Part shown: positions 24,366-34,500 of the stretch, piece by piece
Layout: the number at the start of each line of letters is the position of its first letter
Numbering within the stretch: position 1 is the stretch's first letter
Source: Ruegeria atlantica
GTDB lineage: Bacteria > Pseudomonadota > Alphaproteobacteria > Rhodobacterales > Rhodobacteraceae
Length of the DNA: 64,000 bases
Assembly (NCBI RefSeq): GCF_001458195.1
Contig: NZ_CYPU01000011.1
Span: 62,001-126,000, forward strand
Direction: 5' to 3'
The notes under the pieces: model-generated
Seen by the model: the letters and a program-made list of their open reading frames with translations, nothing else
Told to the model about the DNA's origin: nothing
Database searches by the model: none
Made by a program: the position numbers and the translations under genes

Positions 24366-26459
24366 CTAGCTGCTGCTGGCAATGGAATGAGCTAGCTGAA
24401 GTGCAGGAAAGATCTCATCGATTTCGCCTTCGTTTTCTACTCGGCAAACCGTACCGCCGGAGTATTCCGAATACATTATGAATGTCCGATCATTGGCATC
24501 GAACATCAACTCCGAAACAGCAGCGCTTTCGCTGTAGTCCAAATCGATCACCAGGCTTAGGCCAGACTTTCTCGGGATCACCTCCAAGAAGAAACGGGGA
24601 TCGTGATAGCTGATCGATTTGGAACCTGGAAGTTCGACAAGCTCGGGAAAGCGTGATCTCAAGCGAGCTGAAAGGTTCGAGAACAAAGCCCTCGACGCTT
24701 TGCTCATCTGAATGTCATCCGGATCTCTCTTGCCTGCGAGCGATTTCTTCTCTTCGAGCTCGACCCTTTCGATCAATTCAAGATCCACGGATAAGCCCGG
24801 CCAGACCTGCAATGCCTTCTCCGCCAAGATCACCCCCCTTTGTTCGATTGCTGATACGTCCCAATGGGAACGCTCGCGAATGTCCTTGTTCAACCGTACG
24901 GAACTTTCGGAGAAGCCACCCTTGATCGACTTCTTTTCCTCAAAAGACCTATCGCTATAGGTGCTATTGTAGGCGGTAAGCGTCAGGTTCCCCAACCGAT
25001 GAACCCATGTTTGCTGTTCGTCTTCCCAGTTCTCTCCAAGTGCTTCGCGCCACACGGCGATGAGCTTCGGGTTTTGAGGAAGCACGTGTTCTATTGTGTA
25101 ATTCTTGGTTGGCGAAGGTTCCTTGGAGCCACTGTTTTCCAAACCCTCTAGGAGGTGAAAGCAAACCCGCTTATAATAGACATCGGTCTCCAACAAAGCA
25201 GACCTGAACTCTTTGTCGGATGGGAAAGCGTAGGTCTCCGGCATCCTTGCGAGGTAAACGAGGAAGTTCTCGAAAGGTGTCTCATCGTCGATGCTATAGG
25301 CCAATTTGGCGAATTCCATCCCATAGCCCCTGGTTTGCAAGCCGATGAGGGATCTTCTGAGCATGTAGCTTTCGAGTAGATCCAATGCTTCGCAGAACTC
25401 GTTTTCGGAAAGAGAACCCAAGCGATCGTAGCAATCGAAGAGCTTCATCACGACAATGGAGAGTACATCGCCAAAGCCGCGCAGGTTCGCCGCCTTGCGG
25501 CCGATCCTATCGTTTGGCGTGCCAATCGATTGAGCGGCGTAATACTTGGCCATTCGGTGCAGATCTGACAGCAGGGCTTCGAGTTCCTCTAAGTTCCTTT
25601 GCGCACTGCGAAAACGTTGACGAAACGTGAAATAGACCTGATCGGACTTCAGAAGTTTCTTCGTTTGTGAGAGCAATGCCAAATAGTCACGAATGAAGTT
25701 GTCGAATGTTCTTTCCGACCCTCGGAAGAGCTCTTCGATCTTTGCCCAATAGTCTTTGTACAAACGGGTCTGGTCTGCTTCTTTTTGCCCCATGAGTACG
25801 AAATTTCGGATCAAATCCGATTGACTGAGATCGACACCGGTTGAGTTTAGGCTTTCGAAGATCAGTTGTGGGTCGTCGATGCCTCTTTCGAGTGTCACGT
25901 CGACGACGATCAAACGGTTCAATCCTGTATAGACGACATCCGGATCCACGGTCCCCAGCTGGTCTCTGAAAAACTCATAGTTTTCCTTGATGAGTGTCGA
26001 GTGATCGGCGGGCAGCTCGTCTCCAGCAAGTAAGGCCTTCAGTGTTTCATCGTCCCGACGACGCAAAACGAGCTTTGCTTCGCGAGCGCCTTCTTCTTGA
26101 AGGTTCTTCAAGAAATATGCCTCGATCCGTTTGACCGTTGGGCCGTCCTCGGAGCTGGAAGAACCGACGTTCTGGAGGTGATCACGGAGTGCGATTAAGA
26201 GAAGCGTAAGTGTCGTGACGCGCTGCTGCCCGTCGATGAGTAACCATCGCGTGAAACCTGCCGCCGTGTCACCGGTCGCGATGTAGACGACGGATCCGAT
26301 GAAGTGGCCCGCGAATTCGTCGTCAGCTGCAGCCAGAATGTCATTCCAGAGCTGCTGACAGTTCTCCTCAGACCAACTGTAGTTTCGCTGAAAAACGGGA
26401 ACCACGAATTGCGTTGCTCCATTTATGATCTTTGCAAACGGCCTGTCGATTGCTTTCAT
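24366..26459 (-). CDS. GmrSD-like type IV restriction protein (DUF262-DUF1524)
   Basis: The 697-residue protein has the fused GmrS/GmrD layout. The DUF262 (ParB-like) part holds FVVPVFQRNYSWSEENCQQL and LLIDGQQRVTTL (DGQQR at 76-80), which uses NTP energy. The DUF1524 (HNH-like) nuclease part holds TIEHVLPQN (near 450) and WVHRLGNLTLTAYNSTYSDRSFEEKK. A C-terminal domain of about 130 residues resembles DUF5655. GmrSD enzymes cut DNA with modified, usually glucosylated hydroxymethyl, cytosines. It is the last gene of a leftward set after a NERD-helicase (76-base gap) and a small basic protein. Confidence 0.9.
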   Translation of the reverse strand: MKAIDRPFAKIINGATQFVVPVFQRNYSWSEENCQQLWNDILAAADDEFAGHFIGSVVYIATGDTAAGFTRWLLIDGQQRVTTLTLLLIALRDHLQNVGSSSSEDGPTVKRIEAYFLKNLQEEGAREAKLVLRRRDDETLKALLAGDELPADHSTLIKENYEFFRDQLGTVDPDVVYTGLNRLIVVDVTLERGIDDPQLIFESLNSTGVDLSQSDLIRNFVLMGQKEADQTRLYKDYWAKIEELFRGSERTFDNFIRDYLALLSQTKKLLKSDQVYFTFRQRFRSAQRNLEELEALLSDLHRMAKYYAAQSIGTPNDRIGRKAANLRGFGDVLSIVVMKLFDCYDRLGSLSENEFCEALDLLESYMLRRSLIGLQTRGYGMEFAKLAYSIDDETPFENFLVYLARMPETYAFPSDKEFRSALLETDVYYKRVCFHLLEGLENSGSKEPSPTKNYTIEHVLPQNPKLIAVWREALGENWEDEQQTWVHRLGNLTLTAYNSTYSDRSFEEKKSIKGGFSESSVRLNKDIRERSHWDVSAIEQRGVILAEKALQVWPGLSVDLELIERVELEEKKSLAGKRDPDDIQMSKASRALFSNLSARLRSRFPELVELPGSKSISYHDPRFFLEVIPRKSGLSLVIDLDYSESAAVSELMFDANDRTFIMYSEYSGGTVCRVENEGEIDEIFPALQLAHSIASSS

Positions 26460-26535
26460 TTTTCATTCCTTGCTTGCGCTTACGCGGTGAATGGCGGTTT
26501 TTCGAAACGTCACTGAAGTGGTGGGGCCGTCACCT

Positions 26536-28251
26536 TCATCCAATGGAAAGGACTTCATCACAGGAGCTCTCCAACCCACATAACACAAGGTGAGATTTCG
26601 CTCGTGAGGACCCGACATAGAAAGTGCTTTTCTTTTCGTCTTCTGGCAGGTCGTCCAAGCCCCAGAGAACCAAGACGTCCGCTTCAAGGCCCTTGAAGCG
26701 AGCGACCGACTCCAAGACGACGTCACGGTCACCTGTGCCATCGACGTTTTTCCAGTTCGAGCCGCCTGGTAGTTTGAATTTGTTCAGCGAAGTCTCATAA
26801 TCTTTTCGTTTTCGTCGGTTCCCTATGAGAACGGCGATATCCTTGGGCTCCACCTTTTCGTTGACCATGAGTTTGGAGACGAATTGGTGGATTTCTTTTG
26901 CCTGGCGATCGATGTCAGGAGCGTGAATTCTTTCGATGTCGCGACCTTGTAGTTCTGGCGGATCGACGGGGCTACCTGAGTAGAATCGATAGGCAACATC
27001 GTGGATCTGAAGTGTGTTGCGGCAATTGGTGGACAGCGTAATCGGTGCGGCATCAGTGGGAAAAGTGCTGGCCCTGTCGTAGACGTTCTGGTTTTCGTCA
27101 TGAAAGATGTAGAGAGGTGACTTGGTGCCGTCGGTCAACATCATTTCAATTGGAAGCCAGAATTCCTCTCCGAAATCCTGACCTTCGTCGATGACGATTG
27201 CATCGTATCGCCGATCCACGATTTCGAGAGCGTAGGCCAGAGCGATTGGATAGTGATCGTCCCAGAGGTCTTTGCCTGGCTCGTCTGCCTTGACTTCGGC
27301 TAGGATATCCCTTCCGCTTACCGCATTCGCTTCATCGACGATGCTTTTGCAGAGCTTGTGGAAGCCGAAGACGTCCAAGTTGTCGTTTCCAGCGCAGATT
27401 TCTTCGAGGTGCCGAGCGAGTGGGACGTTGTAGCAGGTCAGCAATGTCTTGAAGCCTTCATCAGCGAGGCGCCGCGCTTTCTCCGTTGCCAGAACCGTTT
27501 TTCCGGTCCCTGCGCCACCGCTGATGGATACGCGGCGCTGACGTGAAAGCAAGTCCAAGATCTGAAGTTGCCTCTCGGTGAGTTCCAAGCGTTTGCGTTC
27601 GTCCTCTGAAATCTGAGCCGAAAAGAGTGGACGTGCCTCGACGACGCGCGCGAGCGTCTTTTCGACAAGCCGGATCCCTCCCGGCCCCAAGGGATCCACT
27701 CTTGCACCTTCCTCCCCGGCCGCCCAGAAATCGAATGATTTCAAAAGCCAGTCTTCCAGATGCACGATGTCGCTGCGATCGCCGATGATATCTACCGGCG
27801 CAGCTGGTCCTTGTAGGCGCCGCGCATCGTCGACGTCTGGAAAGAACGCTGCATGACCTGCTGCGACACGTTTCAGGCCGAGGCGGCCCCAGTCTCGATT
27901 TTCTTTCAGTTTGGAGAGAATGTTGTATTTCGCGTTCGTTGCTTGCTTGAAGGGATCTTTGATCGGGTTTCGCTTGCCGTTTCTATCTATCGAGATCCAA
28001 GTCCCACTCGAATAATCGGCTTCAATTCGCCCACCCTTGACTTCGACCACCAGAAAACCCCGGTCGGGGTGACAGATCAGAAAATCGGCTTCCCCGTCAC
28101 GTGCAACTCCACCCGAACGTGAGATCCAAGCTACGGAATGAAAGACGTGAAAGTCATCCGGCAGTCGAGAGCAGGCTTCGTAGAACTTGACCTCTGCAGC
28201 GGAGGTGATGCTTCGAAAATCACCTCGATAATCTGGGTATAGAACCGCCAT
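26536..28251 (-). CDS. NERD-domain superfamily 1 helicase
   Basis: Residues about 10-130 form a NERD (nuclease-related) domain with EVKFYEACSRLPDDFHVFHS, GEADFLICHPDRGFLVVEVKGG, the D...ExK pattern of PD-(D/E)xK-like nucleases. Residues about 230-560 form a UvrD-type helicase core: ISGGAGTGKTVLA (Walker A near 240), AIVIDEGQDF (near 352), LSTNCRN, and FKGLEADVLVLWGLDDL. The length of 571 matches NERD-helicase fusions. It likely unwinds and cuts DNA. Shared strand and close spacing with GmrSD and the 74-residue gene suggest one defence operon (inference). Confidence 0.88.
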   Translation of the reverse strand: MAVLYPDYRGDFRSITSAAEVKFYEACSRLPDDFHVFHSVAWISRSGGVARDGEADFLICHPDRGFLVVEVKGGRIEADYSSGTWISIDRNGKRNPIKDPFKQATNAKYNILSKLKENRDWGRLGLKRVAAGHAAFFPDVDDARRLQGPAAPVDIIGDRSDIVHLEDWLLKSFDFWAAGEEGARVDPLGPGGIRLVEKTLARVVEARPLFSAQISEDERKRLELTERQLQILDLLSRQRRVSISGGAGTGKTVLATEKARRLADEGFKTLLTCYNVPLARHLEEICAGNDNLDVFGFHKLCKSIVDEANAVSGRDILAEVKADEPGKDLWDDHYPIALAYALEIVDRRYDAIVIDEGQDFGEEFWLPIEMMLTDGTKSPLYIFHDENQNVYDRASTFPTDAAPITLSTNCRNTLQIHDVAYRFYSGSPVDPPELQGRDIERIHAPDIDRQAKEIHQFVSKLMVNEKVEPKDIAVLIGNRRKRKDYETSLNKFKLPGGSNWKNVDGTGDRDVVLESVARFKGLEADVLVLWGLDDLPEDEKKSTFYVGSSRAKSHLVLCGLESSCDEVLSIG

Positions 28252-28321
28252 TTGTTTGACCTCTCATTTTTCCAAACAATGCTGCGCGACAAAAAAATAC
28301 GCATCAGATCGTGTTTGATAA

Positions 28322-28546
28322 TCAAGTGTTGGACCAATCGACTTGCTTCAGTTCTTCTTTGCTGAACCCTAAAGGTGTTTCTGGAAGAGGATTGGGTTCA
28401 TACTTTCTTCGCCCATTTTTGCGATTGCGTTTCTTTTCAAGTTCGTACGCCAAGCGATCTTGCGGAGACAATTTTTGTTTGAACTCCGACATGATCTTTC
28501 GGCGTTGTTTCCTCGTAGAACCTTTTGGAAATGTCGGAAATTTCAT
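28322..28546 (-). CDS. Small basic protein leading the NERD/GmrSD operon
   Basis: The 74-residue protein starts at ATG 28546 with GGAG about 7 bases upstream. It begins MKFPTFPKGSTRKQRRKIM and continues with DRLAYELEKKRNRKNGRRKYEP, strongly basic, with an acidic C-terminus (SKEELKQVDWSNT). It resembles small nucleic-acid-binding accessory proteins. It is the first gene before the NERD-helicase (70-base gap). No family recognised. Confidence 0.6.
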   Translation of the reverse strand: MKFPTFPKGSTRKQRRKIMSEFKQKLSPQDRLAYELEKKRNRKNGRRKYEPNPLPETPLGFSKEELKQVDWSNT

Positions 28547-28796
28547 TCGCTACTCCTCTCACGGCAAGTGCGCCATTCTCGACATATCCAATGCGTCGGA
28601 CATCTAGATACGTATGTAACGGCGACATCTTTCACTCGCTTTATGAGGATATCGGATGTGAAGGAACGTGTCGTTTTCGATTATCCGTCATTCTCTTGCC
28701 ACTTTTTGTCATTTCCATCCAAAATTGATCCAAATCACTTCAAACCAAAATCAGAAGAAGTATCTGTTTGTAAACGTCATTCATTGGAAACCAAAA

Positions 28797-29885
28797 ATGT
28801 GGAAAGATCTCAAGAAAATTTGTGAACTTCAACCAAATTACTCGTCCAAGAATACACCTCGGATGCAACTCAGAGGTGAGGTGTTGCGCGGCCCAGTCAA
28901 GGACGCCATCGAGGATCTGGAAACCGTGTTGGCTCCCAAATTGGGGCGTTTCGGGGGCTCCTTCCATGTCGATGCTTCCGACGGTGTCGGTCGTAAGACG
29001 GAACTTCCTTGGGTTCGGTTCTGTTCGTCCGAGATGTCACCTCGACCAACTGAAGGTTTCTACTGTGTCATTCACTTCTCTACGGATGGGAGCGCTGTGC
29101 ACGTGACGCTCAGCTGCGGGTCATCGCGGTTCAAAGGGGGCGAATTCGTCATCTTGCCTGATCGCGAGATCGATGCGCAGACGTCTTGGGCGAGGGCGAT
29201 CGTCGCCAACGAATTTGGTTCCTTGGAGCCATTCGTCGACGATGCAGAATTCGGTGCTACGAGGCCTTTGCCCAAGGCATTCCAACGCGCAGTAGCGATA
29301 TCGAAACGCGTCGCATACGAGGATTTGGAAGTGACTGACTTTCCAGATCTCTTCGCCTCTGCGGCTGAGAGGCTCAAAGCCATTTACGATGCGCAATCCA
29401 CGGGTCGAGATCTCGCACCGGCCGATATGGACGAGGCTGATCTAGAGAAGGCGATCAGCCCAATGAAAATTGGGGGCCGACGTCAGGGGTATGGCCTGCC
29501 TGCCGCTGCCAGAAAGGCCGTCGAGCTGCGAGCGATGGACGTGGCTCGGATCGACTTGGAAGGCCGAGGATTCGAGGTAATCGATCGCTCCGCAAATCAT
29601 TCTTACGACTTCGAGGCCAAGAGACATGGCCTAGTCATGAAAGTCGAGGTCAAGGGCACGACGAGTGATCGAGCCGATGCAATCTTGATGACGCGTAACG
29701 AAGTTGAACTGCACAGGACTGAGAAAGGAACGACGAGCCTGATGATCGTCTCGGGAATACGCTTGGACAGAGTAGGGGGCGAGTATTCGGCCAGCGGAGG
29801 CACGTTGGAGGCATTGGACAGCTGGGACGTGGATGAGTGGATGCTGGAAGCGACTGCATTCAGAGTTTCGAGAAAGCTCGATTGA
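28797..29885 (+). CDS. MrcB_N (DUF3578)-DUF3883 protein
   Basis: The 362-residue protein from ATG 28797 has an N-terminal part resembling the MrcB N-terminal (DUF3578) domain: LKKICELQPNYSS, LPWVRFCSSEMSPRPTEGFY, VIHFSTDGSAVHVTLSCGSS. The C-terminal part is DUF3883, a predicted PD-(D/E)xK-type nuclease: SYDFEAKRHGLVMKVEVKGT and AILMTRNEVELH. MrcB_N domains recognise modified DNA in several restriction systems, so the protein likely cuts modified or foreign DNA by itself. A longer start at 28668 adds 43 residues without homology. It is divergent from the NERD/GmrSD operon, with a 250-base shared promoter region. Confidence 0.8.
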   Translation: MWKDLKKICELQPNYSSKNTPRMQLRGEVLRGPVKDAIEDLETVLAPKLGRFGGSFHVDASDGVGRKTELPWVRFCSSEMSPRPTEGFYCVIHFSTDGSAVHVTLSCGSSRFKGGEFVILPDREIDAQTSWARAIVANEFGSLEPFVDDAEFGATRPLPKAFQRAVAISKRVAYEDLEVTDFPDLFASAAERLKAIYDAQSTGRDLAPADMDEADLEKAISPMKIGGRRQGYGLPAAARKAVELRAMDVARIDLEGRGFEVIDRSANHSYDFEAKRHGLVMKVEVKGTTSDRADAILMTRNEVELHRTEKGTTSLMIVSGIRLDRVGGEYSASGGTLEALDSWDVDEWMLEATAFRVSRKLD

Positions 29886-30063
29886 TGGCAGTGACTGGGG
29901 CAAGATAGCAATCAAAACAATGAGTTGGGTTCTTCTTGGGTGTTTGGGTAAGTTGTTGATTGCCGGGGTTGAAACCGGTAGTTTCACTGTAGGTCGTCCG
30001 GATGCGGAGAAATCAATCTGAACTCGACATGGGCGCAGAAAAAGAACGACGAGACGAGGATGG

Positions 30064-31155
30064 GTGACAGAATTGAAGATGCTGGGCGCGATTGATCTCT
30101 TTTGTGGTGCTGGTGGGTTGACGTGTGGGCTGAGACGCTCGGGCGTCGACGTGCTCGCTGGCGTCGATGTCGACGAAAAATGTCGGCACGCGTTCGAGGT
30201 CAACAACGGCGCCGAGTTCCTCCTGGAAGACGTCAGCCAGCTTTCTGCGGCGAAGTTGCATGAGTTGTTCGACGGTACGTCCATTCGCATTTTGGCAGGC
30301 TGCGCGCCTTGCCAACCGTTTTCGACTTATTCACACCGTTACGAAACCGTCGGCACGCCGCGGTGGGGTCTACTCTATCACTTCGCCAGGTTGGTACGGG
30401 CGGTAAGGCCTGAAATCGTGACGATGGAAAACGTTCCCTCCGTATCGAAACACCAAGTCTATCATGACTTCGTAGCGACGCTCGAAGACCTGGGCTATCA
30501 GGTTTGGAATGCTGTCGTAGACTGCCGTGACCATGATCTTCCTCAGATGAGAAAGAGAACAGTGTTGATGGCGTCTCTATTGGGTCCGATCCAGATTTCC
30601 GACCAGAGTGCGCTCGCTCACAAGACCGTGCGCGATGCGATATACGATCTACCCCCACTGGAAAATGGCCAATCAGACGACAAAGACCGATTGCATGTTG
30701 CGGCCAAGTTGTCGCCTCTCAATCTTGAACGTATGAGAGTTTCGAAGCCGGGAGGGACATGGCGGGATTGGCCGGAGGAATTGGTGGCGGCTTGCCATCG
30801 CAAATCCTCTGGTAAGACCTATCCTGGCGTCTACGCGCGCATGGAATGGGATAAACCTTCTCCAACACTGACGACGCAATTCTTCGGATTTGGAAATGGT
30901 CGTTTTGGACATCCAGAGCAGGATAGAGCCATTTCTCTCAGGGAAGGCGCAATCCTTCAAGGTTTCCCACCGAGTTACTCTTTCCTACCTGGAGATGAGC
31001 ACGTTCAATTCAAAACACTAGGTCGCCTCATCGGCAACGCCGTGCCAGTTGCGCTCGGAGAAACGATCGGTCGCAGCATCTTACAATCCTTGCAACTCGA
31101 AGGCGAAGACAATCATGACCAAGCGAAAGAGCCTGGTCGTACCCTCGTCGCCTGA
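30064..31155 (+). CDS. C5-cytosine DNA methyltransferase at the head of the DISARM operon
   Basis: The 363-residue protein has the C5-methyltransferase motifs: IDLFCGAGGLTCGL (motif I), AGCAPCQPFSTYS (catalytic Cys of PCQ, motif IV), MENVPS (motif VI), QMRKRTVLMAS (motif VIII region) and LGRLIGNAVPVALG (motif X). It methylates cytosines in a short sequence that cannot be read from the protein. GTG 30064 sits close after a GAGG; ATG 30079 is an alternative. It corresponds to the methylase role of DrmMII in class 2 DISARM but sits before class 1 genes here, and overlaps the Vsr gene by 41 bases. Confidence 0.9.
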   Translation: MTELKMLGAIDLFCGAGGLTCGLRRSGVDVLAGVDVDEKCRHAFEVNNGAEFLLEDVSQLSAAKLHELFDGTSIRILAGCAPCQPFSTYSHRYETVGTPRWGLLYHFARLVRAVRPEIVTMENVPSVSKHQVYHDFVATLEDLGYQVWNAVVDCRDHDLPQMRKRTVLMASLLGPIQISDQSALAHKTVRDAIYDLPPLENGQSDDKDRLHVAAKLSPLNLERMRVSKPGGTWRDWPEELVAACHRKSSGKTYPGVYARMEWDKPSPTLTTQFFGFGNGRFGHPEQDRAISLREGAILQGFPPSYSFLPGDEHVQFKTLGRLIGNAVPVALGETIGRSILQSLQLEGEDNHDQAKEPGRTLVA

Positions 31156-31552
31156 AGCGTCTGAAAGGCTCTCCAGGGTGCGGCAAAGGGATACGTCCGC
31201 GGAATTAAGTCTCAGAAAGACACTGCATGCTCGGGGTCTCAGATACCGGGTCGGGGTCAAACTCATCGACAAGCCTCGCCGCGTCGCCGACATAGTGTTT
31301 CGGCTCAAGCGCGTCGCTGTGTTCGTAGATGGGTGTTTCTGGCACGGTTGTCCGGAGCACGGATCGACTTCGAAGAGCAACGCGGAGTTCTGGAAGTCGA
31401 AGATCGAAGCCAACGTCGCAAGGGACTCAGATACGAACGAGCGGCTCACGCGAGCAGGCTGGAAAGTGATCCGTGTCTGGGAACACGAAGACCCAAACGA
31501 AGCGGCCGATAAGATATGCCGCGAATTGGAGAAGACGAATGAATACGATTGA
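31115..31552 (+). CDS. vsr: Vsr-family very short patch repair endonuclease
   Basis: The 145-residue protein from ATG 31115 carries the family motifs DTSAELSLRKTLHARGLRYR, RVADIVFRLKRVAVFVDGCFWHGCPEH (metal-binding Asp and His cluster), FWKSKIEANVARD and GWKVIRVWEHE. Vsr nicks DNA next to T:G mismatches caused by deamination of 5-methylcytosine, so pairing with the upstream C5 methyltransferase is functional sense. It overlaps the methylase gene by 41 bases and drmD by 14 bases, so all belong to one transcript. Confidence 0.9.
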   Translation: MTKRKSLVVPSSPEASERLSRVRQRDTSAELSLRKTLHARGLRYRVGVKLIDKPRRVADIVFRLKRVAVFVDGCFWHGCPEHGSTSKSNAEFWKSKIEANVARDSDTNERLTRAGWKVIRVWEHEDPNEAADKICRELEKTNEYD

Positions 31553-34500
31553 AACGATCACCCCTGAAAACTCGCTGCGCCGAGACTTACCGGAGGTGGG
31601 GCAACTCGTGAATGTTCGTCGCAGACAGTGGATCGTAGCCGATGTCGACGTTCGACCGAGTTCCAAGGGTCGCGCACAGCAGAGTCTCGTGAACTTGTCC
31701 TCCATAGATGAAGATGCCCTCGGTGAGGAGTTGAACGTCGTCTGGGAATTGGAGCCGGGTGCTGGGGTGATCGAAGGGGCCGGACTACCTCGTTTCAGTA
31801 ATAAGGTGGACGACGCCGAGACTTTGAACGCGTTCCTGGATGCAGTCAGGTGGGGGGCGGCGACGAACGTCGATCGCGGCTATCTTCAATCACCTTTCAG
31901 AAGCGGCGCAAGTATCGAGGACTTTCAACTCGATCCTTTGGTTCGCGCCATCGACATGCCCAGAACGAACCTGCTGATTGCCGATGACGTAGGTCTTGGA
32001 AAGACCATCGAAGCTGGGTTGATCATTCAAGAGATGCTCATACGCCACCGCGCGAGGACGATGCTCGTTCTGTGTCCAGCGTCACTGCAAGAAAAGTGGC
32101 GCATGGAGATGCAAGAGAAGTTTGGCCTCGAGTTCAGGATCGTGGACTCGGCCTATGTCTCCAAGCTCCGTCGGGAGCAAGGTTTGCACGCTAACCCATG
32201 GACGTCGTACCCGCGCTTGATCACATCCATCGACTGGGTGAAGCAGGGCGAGGGTTTGCGGCTGTTCAGAGATGCATTGCCGTCCCGCGTCCAACACCCA
32301 AGAAAATTCGATCTACTGGTCATCGATGAAGCACATAACGTTTCTCCGAGGGTCGGGCGCTATGCGGTAGAGAGCCTCAGAACGCGGTTGGTTCGGACGA
32401 TTGCCCCGCATTTCCAACACAAGCTCTTCCTGACTGCGACGCCACACGATGGCTATACGGAGTCGTTCACGGCTCTATTAGAATTGCTCGACGATCAACG
32501 CTTCGCTCGCAACGTCTTGCCCTCGGAATCTCAGCTTTCTCGAGTGATGGTTCGCCGGCTCAAAAGTGACCTCGTGGATGCAGAGGGAAACAAGATCTAC
32601 CCCGTCCGCAAGCTGGAGGCGCTCAAGGTCGATTACTCCGATGACGAACGCAAAATCAGAAACGTCTTGGACGCATATATAGATGAGCGTGTTCGAGGCG
32701 ATGGAGGATCGGGAAAGTCGGGTTCATTCGTATACCAGCTGCTCAAGAAACGTCTCTCTTCCTCTCCCGCGGCTTTTTCTGCGACGATCCATCGTCACAT
32801 TGATACGCTGGAGGGCCGCGTTCGGAAGGACGTGAAACGCGGCAAGTTGGAAGACAGAATCCTGAGGCGCGCAATCGCCAAGTCGATGGAGGATTACGAC
32901 GACGACGATTTGAGAGACGAAGCGGAGATGAGTGCCATCGACGCGGAGGGGCGGCGCATGCGACCTGCGTCCGACGAAGAGCAAATTTTGCTGAACAAGA
33001 TGCGCGCCTGGGCTGAAGAAGCGCGCAATCAAACCGACGCAAAGGCGGATGCCATACTCGACTGGCTGGATGCGAACCTCAGGAAAAACGGCGATTGGAC
33101 GAATGAAAGGGTCATTCTCTTCACGGAATATCGAGCGACGCAGGCTTGGCTCCAAGAAATCTTGGTGACCCGTGGCTTTGGCGGCGATCGCCTCGGTCTC
33201 ATCTACGGCGGCATGGACGACGACGAAAGAGAGACGGTAAAGGCGGCGTTCCAAGCGGATCCGAAGGATTCGCCCATCCGAATATTGCTGGCGACTGACG
33301 CAGCCTCCGAGGGTATCGACCTACAGAACCACTGCCGAATGATGATCCACCTCGAAATTCCTTACAATCCCAACGTCATGGAACAGAGGAATGGTCGGAT
33401 CGATCGACATGGTCAAAAAGCAAAGGAAGTCTTCATCTGGCATCCAGTGGATGGCGACGGGCGTCATGGCGACGACATCATCATGGCACTGCGCAAGCTG
33501 GATCAGATGCGATCCGATATGGGGAGCGTGAACCCGGTGATTTCTCCTCAAGTCCCCGATCTTCTCGAAGGGCGGCTCTCCGACTTCGACTTAACGGAGG
33601 CGAAAGCCCGCATTCAGAGCACCAGAAAATACGTCAAAGTCGAAGCAGACATAGCCGTACGCGTGAATAAGCTGCACGAGAGGCTTTCTGAAACGCGATC
33701 CGAGCAGAATTTCGAGCCAGAAAACGTTGAACGCGTAGTGCGCACCGCGCTTGCGCTGGCTGAAATGCCCGATCTCGAACCCAAGGCCTTGGATGGGGCA
33801 CCCATTGGCAGCGTCTTCTTGATGCCGGCTTTGTCAGGTTCTTGGAACCGATGCCTAGAGGGCCTCGAGCATCCTTATACTGGAGAGATGCGGCCAATTA
33901 CCTTCGATCACGAGATATCCAAGGGCAGAGATGACGTCGTTCTCGTCCACTTGAACCACCGCCTCGTTCAGATGAGTTTGCGCCTTCTCCGAGCCCAGAT
34001 ATGGACTCAAGAACAGACGGAACGGTCTTTGTCGCGTGTCGCGGTAAGATCTCTGCCCGATGCGGAGCTTGCGAAACCTGCTGCAATCGTCGTGTCTCGC
34101 CTCGTCGTCGTTGGTGGAAATCACCACCGGTTACACGAGGAACTGACCGAGTCGGGAGGTCAATTGAGCGACCGAGGGTATCGTCGAATAGAGCGCGTAT
34201 CAGATGTCAGATCGATGCTCGATCGATCGAAGCCAGTTGCGCTGGATGACGCGGAATTGACGAGGTTGAGTAGGCAATTCGATGACGTCAGGGACTCGAT
34301 CACTGCAACCGTCGAGGCGAGATCCAGAGACAGGGTGCGCAACTTGACCAACACGATCGATAATAGACGAAAGAAAGAAATCTCGGACACCGAGACGCTA
34401 CTTTCTGAGTTACAGAACTCTCTCGAGATGGAGCTAAAAAAAGACAACGAACCGCAGCAGTTGTCGCTCTTCACCGAAGACGAGCGTTTTCAGCTCACAC

